A DNA stretch of 64,000 bases. It comes from Deltaproteobacteria bacterium (GTDB lineage: Bacteria > Desulfobacterota > Deferrisomatia > Deferrisomatales > JACRMM01). The position numbers and the translations under genes were made by a program. Shown here one piece after another: positions 28,626 to 37,013 of this stretch (positions within the stretch are counted from its first letter, which is position 1; each line of letters opens with the position of its first letter). The notes under the pieces were generated by a model. That model was given only the letters and a program-made list of their open reading frames with translations, had not been told where the DNA came from and made no database searches. The DNA lies in NCBI GenBank assembly GCA_016214985.1, contig JACRMM010000030.1, positions 186,001 through 250,000 on the forward strand, written 5' to 3'.

Positions 28626-29921
28626 ATGATCAAGAAGATCCGGGTCGACGAGTTGGAAGTGGGCATGTTCATCGAGGACCTGAACGTCCCATGGATGGAC
28701 CATCCGTTCCTCTCCAACCGCCGCCGCATCAAGTGTACGAAGGACATCGACATCCTCGTCGAGCACCGGATCCAGGAGGTATTGATCAACACCGAGCTCG
28801 GGCGCGACACGGGCAAGGGCCAACCGATCGAGCAGGCCGAGAGCGAGGCGAAGGACCGCCTGAACAGGGACGTGCTGTCTCCGCCTCCCGCGCCGCCCGA
28901 AGAGCCGGCCCACGACGCACTGGAGCACGCGCCCCTGACCGACTCGACCCCCTTTGAGGAGGAGGTTCGAAAGGCGCGCACCGTATACGGACAGGCCAAG
29001 AACTTGGTGAAAGACCTCCTGACCGACGCCCGCATGGGCAAGAGCGTCGACGGCGAGCGCGCGGCGCGCGTCGTCGACGACATGGTCGACTCCATCTTCC
29101 GCAACCACGACGCCCTCGCGAGTCTGTCGAGGCTGAAGAACTTCGACGACTACACGTTCAACCACAGCGTCAACGTGAGCGTGCTGGCCCTGACGCTCGG
29201 ACGCCACCTCGGGATCGTGAAGGGGGAGCTCAAGCGCCTAGGCGTCGGGGCCATCCTTCACGACGTGGGGAAGATGCGGGTACCCGAAGCCGTCCTCAAC
29301 AAGCCGGGCCGCCTCACCGAGGAGGAGTTCGAGGTCATGAAGACCCACTCCCTGCACGGGGCGAAGATCCTCTTGGAGACCAAGGACGTGCCGGATGAGT
29401 GCGCCGCGGTCGCCCTCAACCACCACGAGCGCTTCGACGGCCGGGGGTATCCGCGGGGCCTTCAGGGCCTCTCCATCGGGAAGTTCGGGCTCATCTCGGC
29501 CGTTGCCGACGTTTACGATGCCGTGACGTCCGACCGCGTCTACCACAAGGGCATGCCGACCCACCAGGCGCTCCAGAAGATGTACGAGTGGGCGAAGACC
29601 GACTTCTACCCGATCTACGTGCAGAAGTTCATCCAGTGCATCGGGATCTATCCCATCGGCTCGGTGGTGCGCCTGGACACCGGCGAGGTGGGCGTCGTGT
29701 GCCGACAAAACCACGATCAACTCCTGAGGCCGTGCGTTCGCGTCGTCTTCGACGCGGACGGTGCCCGGCTGGCGGCGTCCGTTGAGGTGGATCTGCGGGA
29801 GCTGGACGAGCATGGGGAGAAGCCGTTCGCACGCACGGTCGTGTCCACGCTGGAAGCCGCCGCGGCAGGCGTCGACCCCGAGGCGGTGCTGGTGCGAGAG
29901 ACGCCGGCCCAGGCTGCCTGA
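28626..29921 (+). CDS. DUF3391 + HD-GYP domain protein (predicted c-di-GMP phosphodiesterase)
   Basis: MIKKIRVDELEVGMFIEDLN N-terminus; LGVGAILHDVGKMRVPEAVLNKPGRLTEEEFEVMKTHSLHGAKIL; NHHERFDGRGYPRGL. Confidence 0.94.
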   Translation: MIKKIRVDELEVGMFIEDLNVPWMDHPFLSNRRRIKCTKDIDILVEHRIQEVLINTELGRDTGKGQPIEQAESEAKDRLNRDVLSPPPAPPEEPAHDALEHAPLTDSTPFEEEVRKARTVYGQAKNLVKDLLTDARMGKSVDGERAARVVDDMVDSIFRNHDALASLSRLKNFDDYTFNHSVNVSVLALTLGRHLGIVKGELKRLGVGAILHDVGKMRVPEAVLNKPGRLTEEEFEVMKTHSLHGAKILLETKDVPDECAAVALNHHERFDGRGYPRGLQGLSIGKFGLISAVADVYDAVTSDRVYHKGMPTHQALQKMYEWAKTDFYPIYVQKFIQCIGIYPIGSVVRLDTGEVGVVCRQNHDQLLRPCVRVVFDADGARLAASVEVDLRELDEHGEKPFARTVVSTLEAAAAGVDPEAVLVRETPAQAA

Positions 29922-29930
29922 GGAGCGGTA

Positions 29931-29962
29931 TCGTAAACCTAATTCGATCATAGCGTTGACAA
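29931..29962 (+). promoter_or_regulatory. Candidate BirA operator (tcgtaaacc-N14-cgttgacaa) overlapping the bioY promoter
   Basis: Half-sites resemble TTGTAAACC/GGTTTACAA; right half overlaps -35 TTGACA (29956-29961), N17, TACCCT (29979-29984). Confidence 0.7.
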
Positions 29963-30020
29963 GGTCCCGGCGATCACCTACCCTCCGCGGGAAACGAACC
30001 CCATTCCTGCGGGAGGTGCC

Positions 30021-30572
30021 ATGGCGCGCGCGTCGACCCGAGACCTCGTCCTCACCGGGCTCTTTGCTGCCTTGACCGCGGCAGGAGCCTTCCTGCGGCT
30101 CCCTCTCGAGCCGGTCCCCTTCACGCTCCAACCCCTCGTCGTCTTCCTCGCGGGCGCGGTGCTGGCGCCGGCCGTGGCCCTCTCGTCCCAGCTCGTCTAC
30201 CTGGCTCTGGGGCTCCTGGGGCTCCCGGTGTTTGCCAACGGGGGCGGACCGGCCTACGTGCTGCAACCGACCTTCGGATTTCTGGTGGGGTTCGCGGCCG
30301 CGGCGTGGGTGGCGGCGTGGATCGGAAAGGGCGGGACCGGGAGGGGACGGACGCTTCTGGGGCTTGTGGCCGGGCTCACGGCCCTCTATGCGTGCGGAGT
30401 GCTCGGCCTCTTCCTCAACCTGGCGGTGGTGCAGGGCAAGGCCCAGGTCTTCCGGAAGGTCGTGTGGGGGCTCGGAGGCTTTCTCGTCTTCGACGCGATC
30501 AAGGTCGCGGCGGCTGCTGCCCTTGCCCCGGCCCTGCGGCGAGCGGTGGGGGCTGACACCGCGAACCGCTGA
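30021..30572 (+). CDS. bioY: Biotin transporter BioY
   Basis: LTGLFAALTAAGAFLRLPLEPVPFTLQPLVVFLAGAVLAPAVALSSQLVYLALGLLGLPVFANGGG typical BioY. Confidence 0.95.
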   Translation: MARASTRDLVLTGLFAALTAAGAFLRLPLEPVPFTLQPLVVFLAGAVLAPAVALSSQLVYLALGLLGLPVFANGGGPAYVLQPTFGFLVGFAAAAWVAAWIGKGGTGRGRTLLGLVAGLTALYACGVLGLFLNLAVVQGKAQVFRKVVWGLGGFLVFDAIKVAAAAALAPALRRAVGADTANR

Positions 30573-30581
30573 GGTGTCGCA

Positions 30582-31172
30582 TCACTCGTAGTTCCCCGTC
30601 ACGAAACCGTACCCCTCGAAGAACGCCTCGACCTCGACGTCGGCGAGGTGGGGCAGTTCTTCCCGCAGGGCGACGATCAGGTTCTCCCGCTCAACCACCG
30701 GGGTGATTGCCGCGAGTGCGCCGAGCATCACCGCGCTGGCCAGGGCTGAGGTTCCGTGCTGCCCGGCGAGGTCGTGCGTCGGGACCCACAGCACCTCCCG
30801 TCCGGCGAACGCCTCTTCCACCTCCAGCTGGGTAGGGTACCGTCCTTTGCGGAAGCGAGCCTCGTACGGCAGCACCGCATCCGTTGCCAGGAGCGCACGC
30901 CCGGCAGGCGCGAGGAAGGGCGCGACGCGAAGCGCCTCCAGGCGTTCGAGCCCCACGACCAGTTGCGCTCTCGCCTTCGAAATCTTGGGACTCGTTCCAG
31001 CCGGGAGCCCCAGGCGCACGTGCGCACGCACGGGAGAGCCGAGCTGGGCCAGCCCCGCCAGCATGAGATAGTGCGCGTCGTAGCCTTCTCGGACCGCTGC
31101 TTTGGTCAGTACCGAGGCGAACGTGAGCACCCCCTGGCCCCCCACTCCCGCCACCACGAGGTCGAGCCTCAT
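30582..31172 (-). CDS. iorB: Indolepyruvate oxidoreductase subunit beta
   Basis: LVVAGVGGQGVLTFASVLTKAAVREGYDAHYLMLAGLAQLGSPVRAHVRLG. Confidence 0.92.
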   Translation of the reverse strand: MRLDLVVAGVGGQGVLTFASVLTKAAVREGYDAHYLMLAGLAQLGSPVRAHVRLGLPAGTSPKISKARAQLVVGLERLEALRVAPFLAPAGRALLATDAVLPYEARFRKGRYPTQLEVEEAFAGREVLWVPTHDLAGQHGTSALASAVMLGALAAITPVVERENLIVALREELPHLADVEVEAFFEGYGFVTGNYE

Positions 31173-33058
31173 CGCGTGCGCCTTCGCCCCCGAAGGTCCC
31201 GCTTCAGAGCCTTGTGGCGGCACGCGGAGGCGCACAGCCCGCAGCCCATGCAACGCTCCCCGTCCACCGTGACCTTCTGGGTTGACTCATCCACGTCCAG
31301 GGCCGGGCAGCCCACGGTTTCCAGACAGGACGAAGGACAGGCATAGGCACCCAGGCAGCGGGTCGGCAGGGCCCGATACGGAATGACCGTGCGCCGCGGG
31401 CGGCGTGCCACGCAGGGGGCTTCGGCGATGATCACCTGCACGCCGGGCGAGCGCAGGGCCTGGGCGAGCACCCGAGCCAGGCGGCGGTTGAAGTACGGGA
31501 GGGCCTTTCGGACCCGCCGCACGCGCGCGGCCTTCACGAGCTCCTCGATGCTCAGCGGGCTCGGCACGGCACCCCGGTCGCCCTGGTAGTTGCCCAGCGA
31601 CGGTTGGTAGCCGGTCATGGAGGCGTACCCGTTGTCCAGGATCAGCACCGTCAGATTGAGGTTCTGGGCTGCGGCATTGAGAAGGGGGGGAATGCCGGCG
31701 TGAAAGAACGTGCTGTCGCCGATGGTGGCGACGACGGGGGTGTCGAGGCCCGCGTACGCGAAGCCCTGCGCCAGGGCGATACTCGAGCCCATCGCGACCT
31801 CGGTCCGGCACAGGGAATAGGGGGCGTTCATGCCGAGGATCGTGCAGCCGACGTCGCCGGTCACGACCACCTCGTCCTTCTGATACCCGGCGCGCTCGAT
31901 CGCCTCGGCGAGGGCTGCGTAGGTGGAGCGGTGAGGGCAGCCGGCACAGAACGTGGGGGTCCGGGTCGCCCACGAAGGGCCTGGCCGGGCTGTGTCCGCC
32001 GCCGCGGCGTCATTCCGCTCGAGCCCGGCCAGGGAGGCCAGGGCCCGGCCCACGATCTCCGGATCGAAGTCGCCCACGGCCGACGTCAGCCCGTCGCGTT
32101 TCCCGAGCACCTCGGGCCGGTCGGGCTGCTCCGCGGCCAACAGGCGGACCCTCTCCTCGATGAGCGGCTCCAACTCCTCCAGGACGAGCACTCGCCGGCA
32201 GCGGGCGAGGAGACTCGAGATCTTCCCCTCGGGCAGCGGGTTCATGACCGCCACGCGCAAGAGGTTCGGCTGCTCCTGGTCGGCGGGCCAGTCGTCGAGG
32301 GCCTCCCGCACGTAAGGCCACACTGATCCGGATGCGATCACGCCGAGAGGGGAGCCCGAGGGCTCGGAGAGGTTCCAGTGGTCGAGGAGCCGGCCGGCGT
32401 GCTCGAGCCGGCGCAGGGTGTCCTCGTGCTGGCGCAGGCACAGGGCGGCCCCCGCCTTCGTGTACCGTTCAAGGTCGATGGGGACGTGGCTCTTCTGACG
32501 GACCTGCCGCGGCGTTCGCAGGTCAACCGGGCCGCAGGTGTTCGCTGTGATCGTCGTCCCCCGCAGCATCACCGGCGTCTGGGCCTGCTCCGACACCTCG
32601 AAGGCCTCGGCCGTCATGGTGCGGTGCTCCTCCGGCGTTGCGGGCTCGATCATCGGGAGCAGGGCCAACCGGGCGATGAGCCGGGAGTCCTGCTCCACCA
32701 TGCCGTAGTACATCCCCGGGTCGTCGCCCACGTAGAGCACCAGGCCCCCCCGGGTTCCCGAGGTGGCGATGGAGAGCAGGGCGTCGCTCGCCACGTTCAG
32801 GCCCGACATCTTCATGACCGCGTAGCTTCGCTGTCCGGCCCAGCTGTGGCCGGCCGCCACCTCCAAGGCGACCTTCTCGTTGACGGCCCACTGCACGCGC
32901 ATGCCCTCGGGCTGCACGGTGAGGAGGTACTCGATGGCAAGGGTCGCGGGGGTTCCGGGGTAGCCGATGGCGAGTTGCGCCCCGGCTTCCTGGGCTCCGC
33001 GGGCGCTGGCCTGGTTGCCGGCGAGAACGGGTCGTGCGTTGGGGGCCGTTGAGGGCAA
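31169..33058 (-). CDS. iorA: Indolepyruvate ferredoxin oxidoreductase subunit alpha (start revised to TTG 33058; the ORF extends to 33118)
   Basis: TPP motif GDVGCTILGMNAPY, GDSTFFHAGIPPLLNA; C-terminal CMGCGLCASAC. GGAGGA SD at suitable distance from TTG; a strong hairpin occupies the alternative N-terminal coding region. Confidence 0.88.
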   Translation of the reverse strand: MPSTAPNARPVLAGNQASARGAQEAGAQLAIGYPGTPATLAIEYLLTVQPEGMRVQWAVNEKVALEVAAGHSWAGQRSYAVMKMSGLNVASDALLSIATSGTRGGLVLYVGDDPGMYYGMVEQDSRLIARLALLPMIEPATPEEHRTMTAEAFEVSEQAQTPVMLRGTTITANTCGPVDLRTPRQVRQKSHVPIDLERYTKAGAALCLRQHEDTLRRLEHAGRLLDHWNLSEPSGSPLGVIASGSVWPYVREALDDWPADQEQPNLLRVAVMNPLPEGKISSLLARCRRVLVLEELEPLIEERVRLLAAEQPDRPEVLGKRDGLTSAVGDFDPEIVGRALASLAGLERNDAAAADTARPGPSWATRTPTFCAGCPHRSTYAALAEAIERAGYQKDEVVVTGDVGCTILGMNAPYSLCRTEVAMGSSIALAQGFAYAGLDTPVVATIGDSTFFHAGIPPLLNAAAQNLNLTVLILDNGYASMTGYQPSLGNYQGDRGAVPSPLSIEELVKAARVRRVRKALPYFNRRLARVLAQALRSPGVQVIIAEAPCVARRPRRTVIPYRALPTRCLGAYACPSSCLETVGCPALDVDESTQKVTVDGERCMGCGLCASACRHKALKRDLRGRRRTR

Positions 33059-33074
33059 GCCGGGAGTTCCTCCG

Positions 33075-33110
33075 AAGGGGAGCCGCACCGACGGTGCGGC
33101 GAATCCCCTT
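33075..33110 (-). promoter_or_regulatory. Leader hairpin 5' of iorA
   Basis: Arms gccgcaccg/cggtgcggc (9 bp perfect, 1-nt centre) plus outer aagggg/cccctt. Confidence 0.55.
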
Positions 33111-33176
33111 GGTATCACGAAGGCCCGGCGGGGGTCAACGGGCGCGGTGACGGGGTGTGAGCGGAGAGAAGGAAAA

Positions 33177-33216
33177 GGCAGCGTGCCGGAGGCGAGGTAC
33201 CACCCGGCACGCTGCC
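33177..33216 (-). terminator. Intrinsic terminator downstream of the VolA-like lipase gene
   Basis: Perfect 13-bp stem ggcagcgtgccgg/ccggcacgctgcc; on the minus strand followed by TTTTCCTT. Confidence 0.75.
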
Positions 33217-33229
33217 CACTGGTTACTGT

Positions 33230-35281
33230 CTACTGCGCGGCCACGGGGCCTGCCACGTGACCACGATCGAAGAAATCGGCCGCCTGGGCCTGCGCTGCCG
33301 CCGAGGCCTGCGCCTGCACCGTGGCGTCGTAGCGCGTCGGCTCCTCGTACCAGGGTTCTTCCAACGGGTCGAAGATCGGGGCGAGGGTGAAGAAGTGAAT
33401 CACCGGGTCCGCCGCGGTGCCATACCGGTAGGCACCAGGTTCGGTGCTCGGGGCGGCGAAGGGAGGCGGCACGGAGGTGACGGAGTCGATGCCGATCGAG
33501 GCGAGGAATGTGAAGCTCGAAGCCTCGCTCACGATCGGGTCCCCGTGGGCCGTGACCGCCATGAGCTTGTCCGTCGAGTTGCCCCCGATGCCGCTATACA
33601 TGGAGTCGGTGGGGTCCAAGAGCCACTGAGCGAGGTTGAGGAACACATAGTAGGACGTGGTCCCCTTCGTGTATCCGAGGCTCTCGACGAGTCCACGGAT
33701 GTCGGTCCGGCGAGTCTCGTCGACGATGTTCGCGATCTGGCCGCCCGGGCTCACGAGGTGCAAGAGAGCGGGGCGCTCTTCCTGGGAGAGGAACACCGAG
33801 CCGATCAGCGAGCCGAGGGACTGCGAGGCGAAGCGCATATCCTCGGGGTCATTCGACACTTCCGCCGTCCCGTCGCCCTCGAAGTCGAGCGCCCCTGCTT
33901 CCAGAACGTCAAAGGTCTCCCAGAGATCGACGGCCGCCTGGTAGAAGTTTGCCCGATCCTGAAGGAGGTTGGCCGTGAAGAAGCCCGTGCCTCGCTCCCC
34001 GTGGAGCGGCGCATCGATGGCGAGCACCGCGAAGCCCTTGGCTGCGAAGGCGTTGGCCGTGAGGAGGGCGTCGAACTTGTCGCGGGTGATGCCGTGCTGG
34101 AAGACGACGACCGGGTGCGGCAACGTCCCGCCCTTTGGCGTCACGAGTAGGAAGGGGACCGGTACGGCCACGGGCGTCGGCAATCCGAGAGTCGCAAAAC
34201 TCGCGCTCTGGAAGCGGCCGAAGTAAACTTTGTCGATTGAGCTCGAGGCGTATTGGAGTGTGTAGCCCACACGCTGGGTCACGTCGCCGGTGGGGTCCTG
34301 GGCCGCGAGGTCGGTGTATAGCTGCAGCATCGTCACGCCGGTTGCGTGGCCGTCGGAGGTCGACTCGCCCCCGTCGGTGAGCCATTCGAGGTCGTTCTTG
34401 TCGTCGGTCCATGCGAAGTGCGAACCGAGCTTGAGGGCCGCCGTTCGGGCCGAGAAGTCGGCGTAGGGCAGGGGAGGCGGCACGGTGCCGGGGGCCGCGA
34501 GATCGAGGGTCAGGTCCGCGGTGTGGAAGGTCCACAGGAGCAGGACGTCGTCTCGGCTCCAAGGGGTGCCCAGCACGGCCCCCGTGGCCTGCGCGAGCCC
34601 GTCGAAGAGGCCGCCGGGCGCGTTGAACTTGGCGCGCAGAGCCTCGAACTTCACAAACGGCGAGTCCGCCGGGAAGGGCGTCGTCTCCTTCAGGGCGCTC
34701 ATGCTAAAGCTCGGGTGCACGTCGAACCCGGCCGCGTCCTTCAGCCCCATCTTGACGGCCACTCCGTAGAACGCCCCCGGGGTGAACGGCGTGTTGGGCA
34801 GGAGCTTCACCACGGTGTGCGGGGTGGACGGGTCCGCGTCGGCGATGTGGTCAGAGATCACCTGGAAGCTGGCCTGGGTGCGGGGCAGTTCCCGGCCGTC
34901 GAGCCGGAACACGAAGGCCTGGAGCGTGCTCGCGTCGACCGAGCCGGTCAGCGGAACGGTCAGGAACATGTTGGGCGAAAGGCCGAGGAGCTTCTGCGCG
35001 TTGATCACCAGCGCGAGCGGAGCCAGGGCGCCCTCGGCGGGCAGTTGAATGGCCGGGTCGGCCGGTTCCTCGTCGGCCGACCAAACGACGTCGTTGGGCA
35101 TGGGCATCACCTGGATTCCGGGCTCGAACTCCGCGAACACGCGGTCCGTGCCATCCTCGGTCTTGTACGGGTCTTGCCCCAGCGTGTCAGTGTTGTCGTT
35201 GCCGTTGGCGCAGGCCCCCAGCAGCAGAGCGAGGCCCGCGAGCACCGTCGCGGCGCCGAGAACGCGAAAGCGAACTCTCAT
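33230..35281 (-). CDS. Surface lipoprotein phospholipase/lipase, VolA/Pla-1-like
   Basis: Lipobox LLLGAC; LVINAQKLLGLSPNMFLTVPLTGSVDASTLQAFVFRLDG (virulence-factor lipase N-terminal type), PVVVFQHGITRDK, nucleophile region ASQSLGSLIG; adjacent to fadL. Confidence 0.82.
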   Translation of the reverse strand: MRVRFRVLGAATVLAGLALLLGACANGNDNTDTLGQDPYKTEDGTDRVFAEFEPGIQVMPMPNDVVWSADEEPADPAIQLPAEGALAPLALVINAQKLLGLSPNMFLTVPLTGSVDASTLQAFVFRLDGRELPRTQASFQVISDHIADADPSTPHTVVKLLPNTPFTPGAFYGVAVKMGLKDAAGFDVHPSFSMSALKETTPFPADSPFVKFEALRAKFNAPGGLFDGLAQATGAVLGTPWSRDDVLLLWTFHTADLTLDLAAPGTVPPPLPYADFSARTAALKLGSHFAWTDDKNDLEWLTDGGESTSDGHATGVTMLQLYTDLAAQDPTGDVTQRVGYTLQYASSSIDKVYFGRFQSASFATLGLPTPVAVPVPFLLVTPKGGTLPHPVVVFQHGITRDKFDALLTANAFAAKGFAVLAIDAPLHGERGTGFFTANLLQDRANFYQAAVDLWETFDVLEAGALDFEGDGTAEVSNDPEDMRFASQSLGSLIGSVFLSQEERPALLHLVSPGGQIANIVDETRRTDIRGLVESLGYTKGTTSYYVFLNLAQWLLDPTDSMYSGIGGNSTDKLMAVTAHGDPIVSEASSFTFLASIGIDSVTSVPPPFAAPSTEPGAYRYGTAADPVIHFFTLAPIFDPLEEPWYEEPTRYDATVQAQASAAAQAQAADFFDRGHVAGPVAAQ

Positions 35282-35348
35282 GACTTCCTCCTTGGGACGG
35301 CGCGACGGTCCGCGCGGTTGATCGTGGATCGGATCGGCACGGGTCTTC

Positions 35349-36701
35349 CTACCATCGGTACGCAATCTGGGCGCTGAAGATGTCGGCGGAGTTCGTGAAC
35401 GTGCCCTTCAGGCCGCCGCGGCTGGCGTCCTCACCCACCGGGTCCTTGTTGATCTTGGCGTCGTCCACGAACAGGTGCGCGTAGCCGACGTCGACGGAGA
35501 GCCGATCGGTGGCCTGGTAGCCGGTACCGAAGGAGAGCCAGTACCGGTCGTTGTCCGGCAGGCGCGGCGTCCGGTACTTGGAGTTGGGCACCGGGGTCTG
35601 ATCGTAGGCGAGCCCCGTGCGCAGCGCCCAGGCGGGCAGGGGGTTGTAGGTGGCGCCCACGGCGACCCGCCACGCGTCGTCCCACTTCTCGGTGGTGACC
35701 GAGGGATCCTGCTCTGGATTGTCGAACTCGATCTTCAGCTCGTCGAACGTGGACCAGTGGGTCCAGGTCACGTCGGCCATCACGGCCAACTTTGGATCGT
35801 AGCGGTGATAGAGGCTCAGGGAGACCGTGTCGGGGAGGTTGATGTCGCCGTTGGCGTCGGTCTTCTGAAACTTGCTGCTGCCCGCGGCGTCCAGGATCGC
35901 CTGGATCTTGGCCGGGACGTCGAACTTTGCGTCACCCTCCAGCTTCTGCTTGACCTGAGAGCGGTAGTGCAGCCCTGCCCGCGTGTTCTCGGTGAACTCC
36001 CACAGCAGACCCACGTTGAAGCCGTAGGCCCAGTCGTCGGCGTTGAGCGTCGCCTTGCCGTCGTCGCGCTGGGTCCTGTCTCCCACGGCCGCCAGCGCGG
36101 TCCCGAAATCGACGGCCTGGCTCAGCTCGGCCTTCATGTACATGGCGCTGACTCCCGCGCCGATGCTCAGGTTGCGGGTGATTTTGTAGGCGGCGGAGGG
36201 ATTAATGTTGATGGTGAGGACGTCGGACTTCAGGGCGTGGTACCGGCCGACCCAGCCTTTGTCCCAGTCCGTGACCAGCCCGAAGGGGGCGTTGACGCCG
36301 AGGCCGAAGGCCCAGCCGTTGTCCAGGGTCGCCGAGTAGTACCCGTTCGGAACCAGCCCGAACGTTCCCCCGTCGCCCCCATTGTCGCCCGTGAGCCCCT
36401 CGTCGGTGATGTCGGTCAGTTGATGCGTGGAGCCCTTGTTCTTGAACACGAAGCTCGTGACGATGGCGTGGCCCCCGGCGATGGCCTGCTGCCCCTTGAG
36501 GCGGGTGAGGCCGGCCGGGTTGAAGAAGAGGGTGGAGGCGTCTTCGGCAGAGGCGGCTCCGCCGGCAAAGGCGTTTCCGATTCCGGTCACGCTCTGCTCG
36601 ATGATGGCGAAACCGGCGCCCGAGGCGGCGCCTGAGCAACAGACGAGGGCCGAGACTGCCGAGAGGGTGGCAAACCACGTCTTTCGTCGGGGTCTTGTCA
36701 T
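35349..36701 (-). CDS. fadL: Outer membrane long-chain fatty acid transporter (FadL/OmpP1/TodX)
   Basis: AGFAIIEQSVTGIGNAFAGGAASAEDASTLFFNPAGLTRLKGQQAIAGGH; C-terminal beta signal SADIFSAQIAYRW. Confidence 0.94.
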   Translation of the reverse strand: MTRPRRKTWFATLSAVSALVCCSGAASGAGFAIIEQSVTGIGNAFAGGAASAEDASTLFFNPAGLTRLKGQQAIAGGHAIVTSFVFKNKGSTHQLTDITDEGLTGDNGGDGGTFGLVPNGYYSATLDNGWAFGLGVNAPFGLVTDWDKGWVGRYHALKSDVLTININPSAAYKITRNLSIGAGVSAMYMKAELSQAVDFGTALAAVGDRTQRDDGKATLNADDWAYGFNVGLLWEFTENTRAGLHYRSQVKQKLEGDAKFDVPAKIQAILDAAGSSKFQKTDANGDINLPDTVSLSLYHRYDPKLAVMADVTWTHWSTFDELKIEFDNPEQDPSVTTEKWDDAWRVAVGATYNPLPAWALRTGLAYDQTPVPNSKYRTPRLPDNDRYWLSFGTGYQATDRLSVDVGYAHLFVDDAKINKDPVGEDASRGGLKGTFTNSADIFSAQIAYRW

Positions 36702-36871
36702 CCGGTCCTCCTTTGTGTGTGTGCGTTGTCCGAGCGTGCAAGGGCCGCGTATCAATTGCCGCCTCAGCGGCGAATCGGCGTCTCCTCCTCGAAGAGCCGT
36801 GTACAAATCAATGGGTACTGGTCCATCTGCTGTTGGGTCGGTGTGGCTCGCCGGTCGTCTTTGGTTCAAGT

Positions 36872-36891
36872 TTTGATTGGTTCCAATCAAA
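36872..36891 (-). promoter_or_regulatory. Candidate operator palindrome upstream of fadL
   Basis: TTTGATTGG-TT-CCAATCAAA, 9-bp perfect arms in an AT-richer leader region. Confidence 0.5.
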
Positions 36892-36954
36892 CAGGATCTG
36901 AGACTGAGTCCAGAGCGGCCACTACTAACAATGTTTGCCCGCAGGCTACTTACC

Positions 36955-37005
36955 AAAAAAAAAGGGGCCTGGCTAGGGCGGAGCGGCCTTGTGGCCGCCC
37001 CGCCC
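36955..37005 (-). terminator. Intrinsic terminator-like hairpin downstream of fadE
   Basis: 13-bp stem gggcggagcggcc/ggccgccccgccc, loop ttgt, one G-U only on minus-strand RNA; 9-T tract downstream on the minus strand after a 12-nt gap. Confidence 0.6.
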
Positions 37006-37013
37006 GTTAACTT

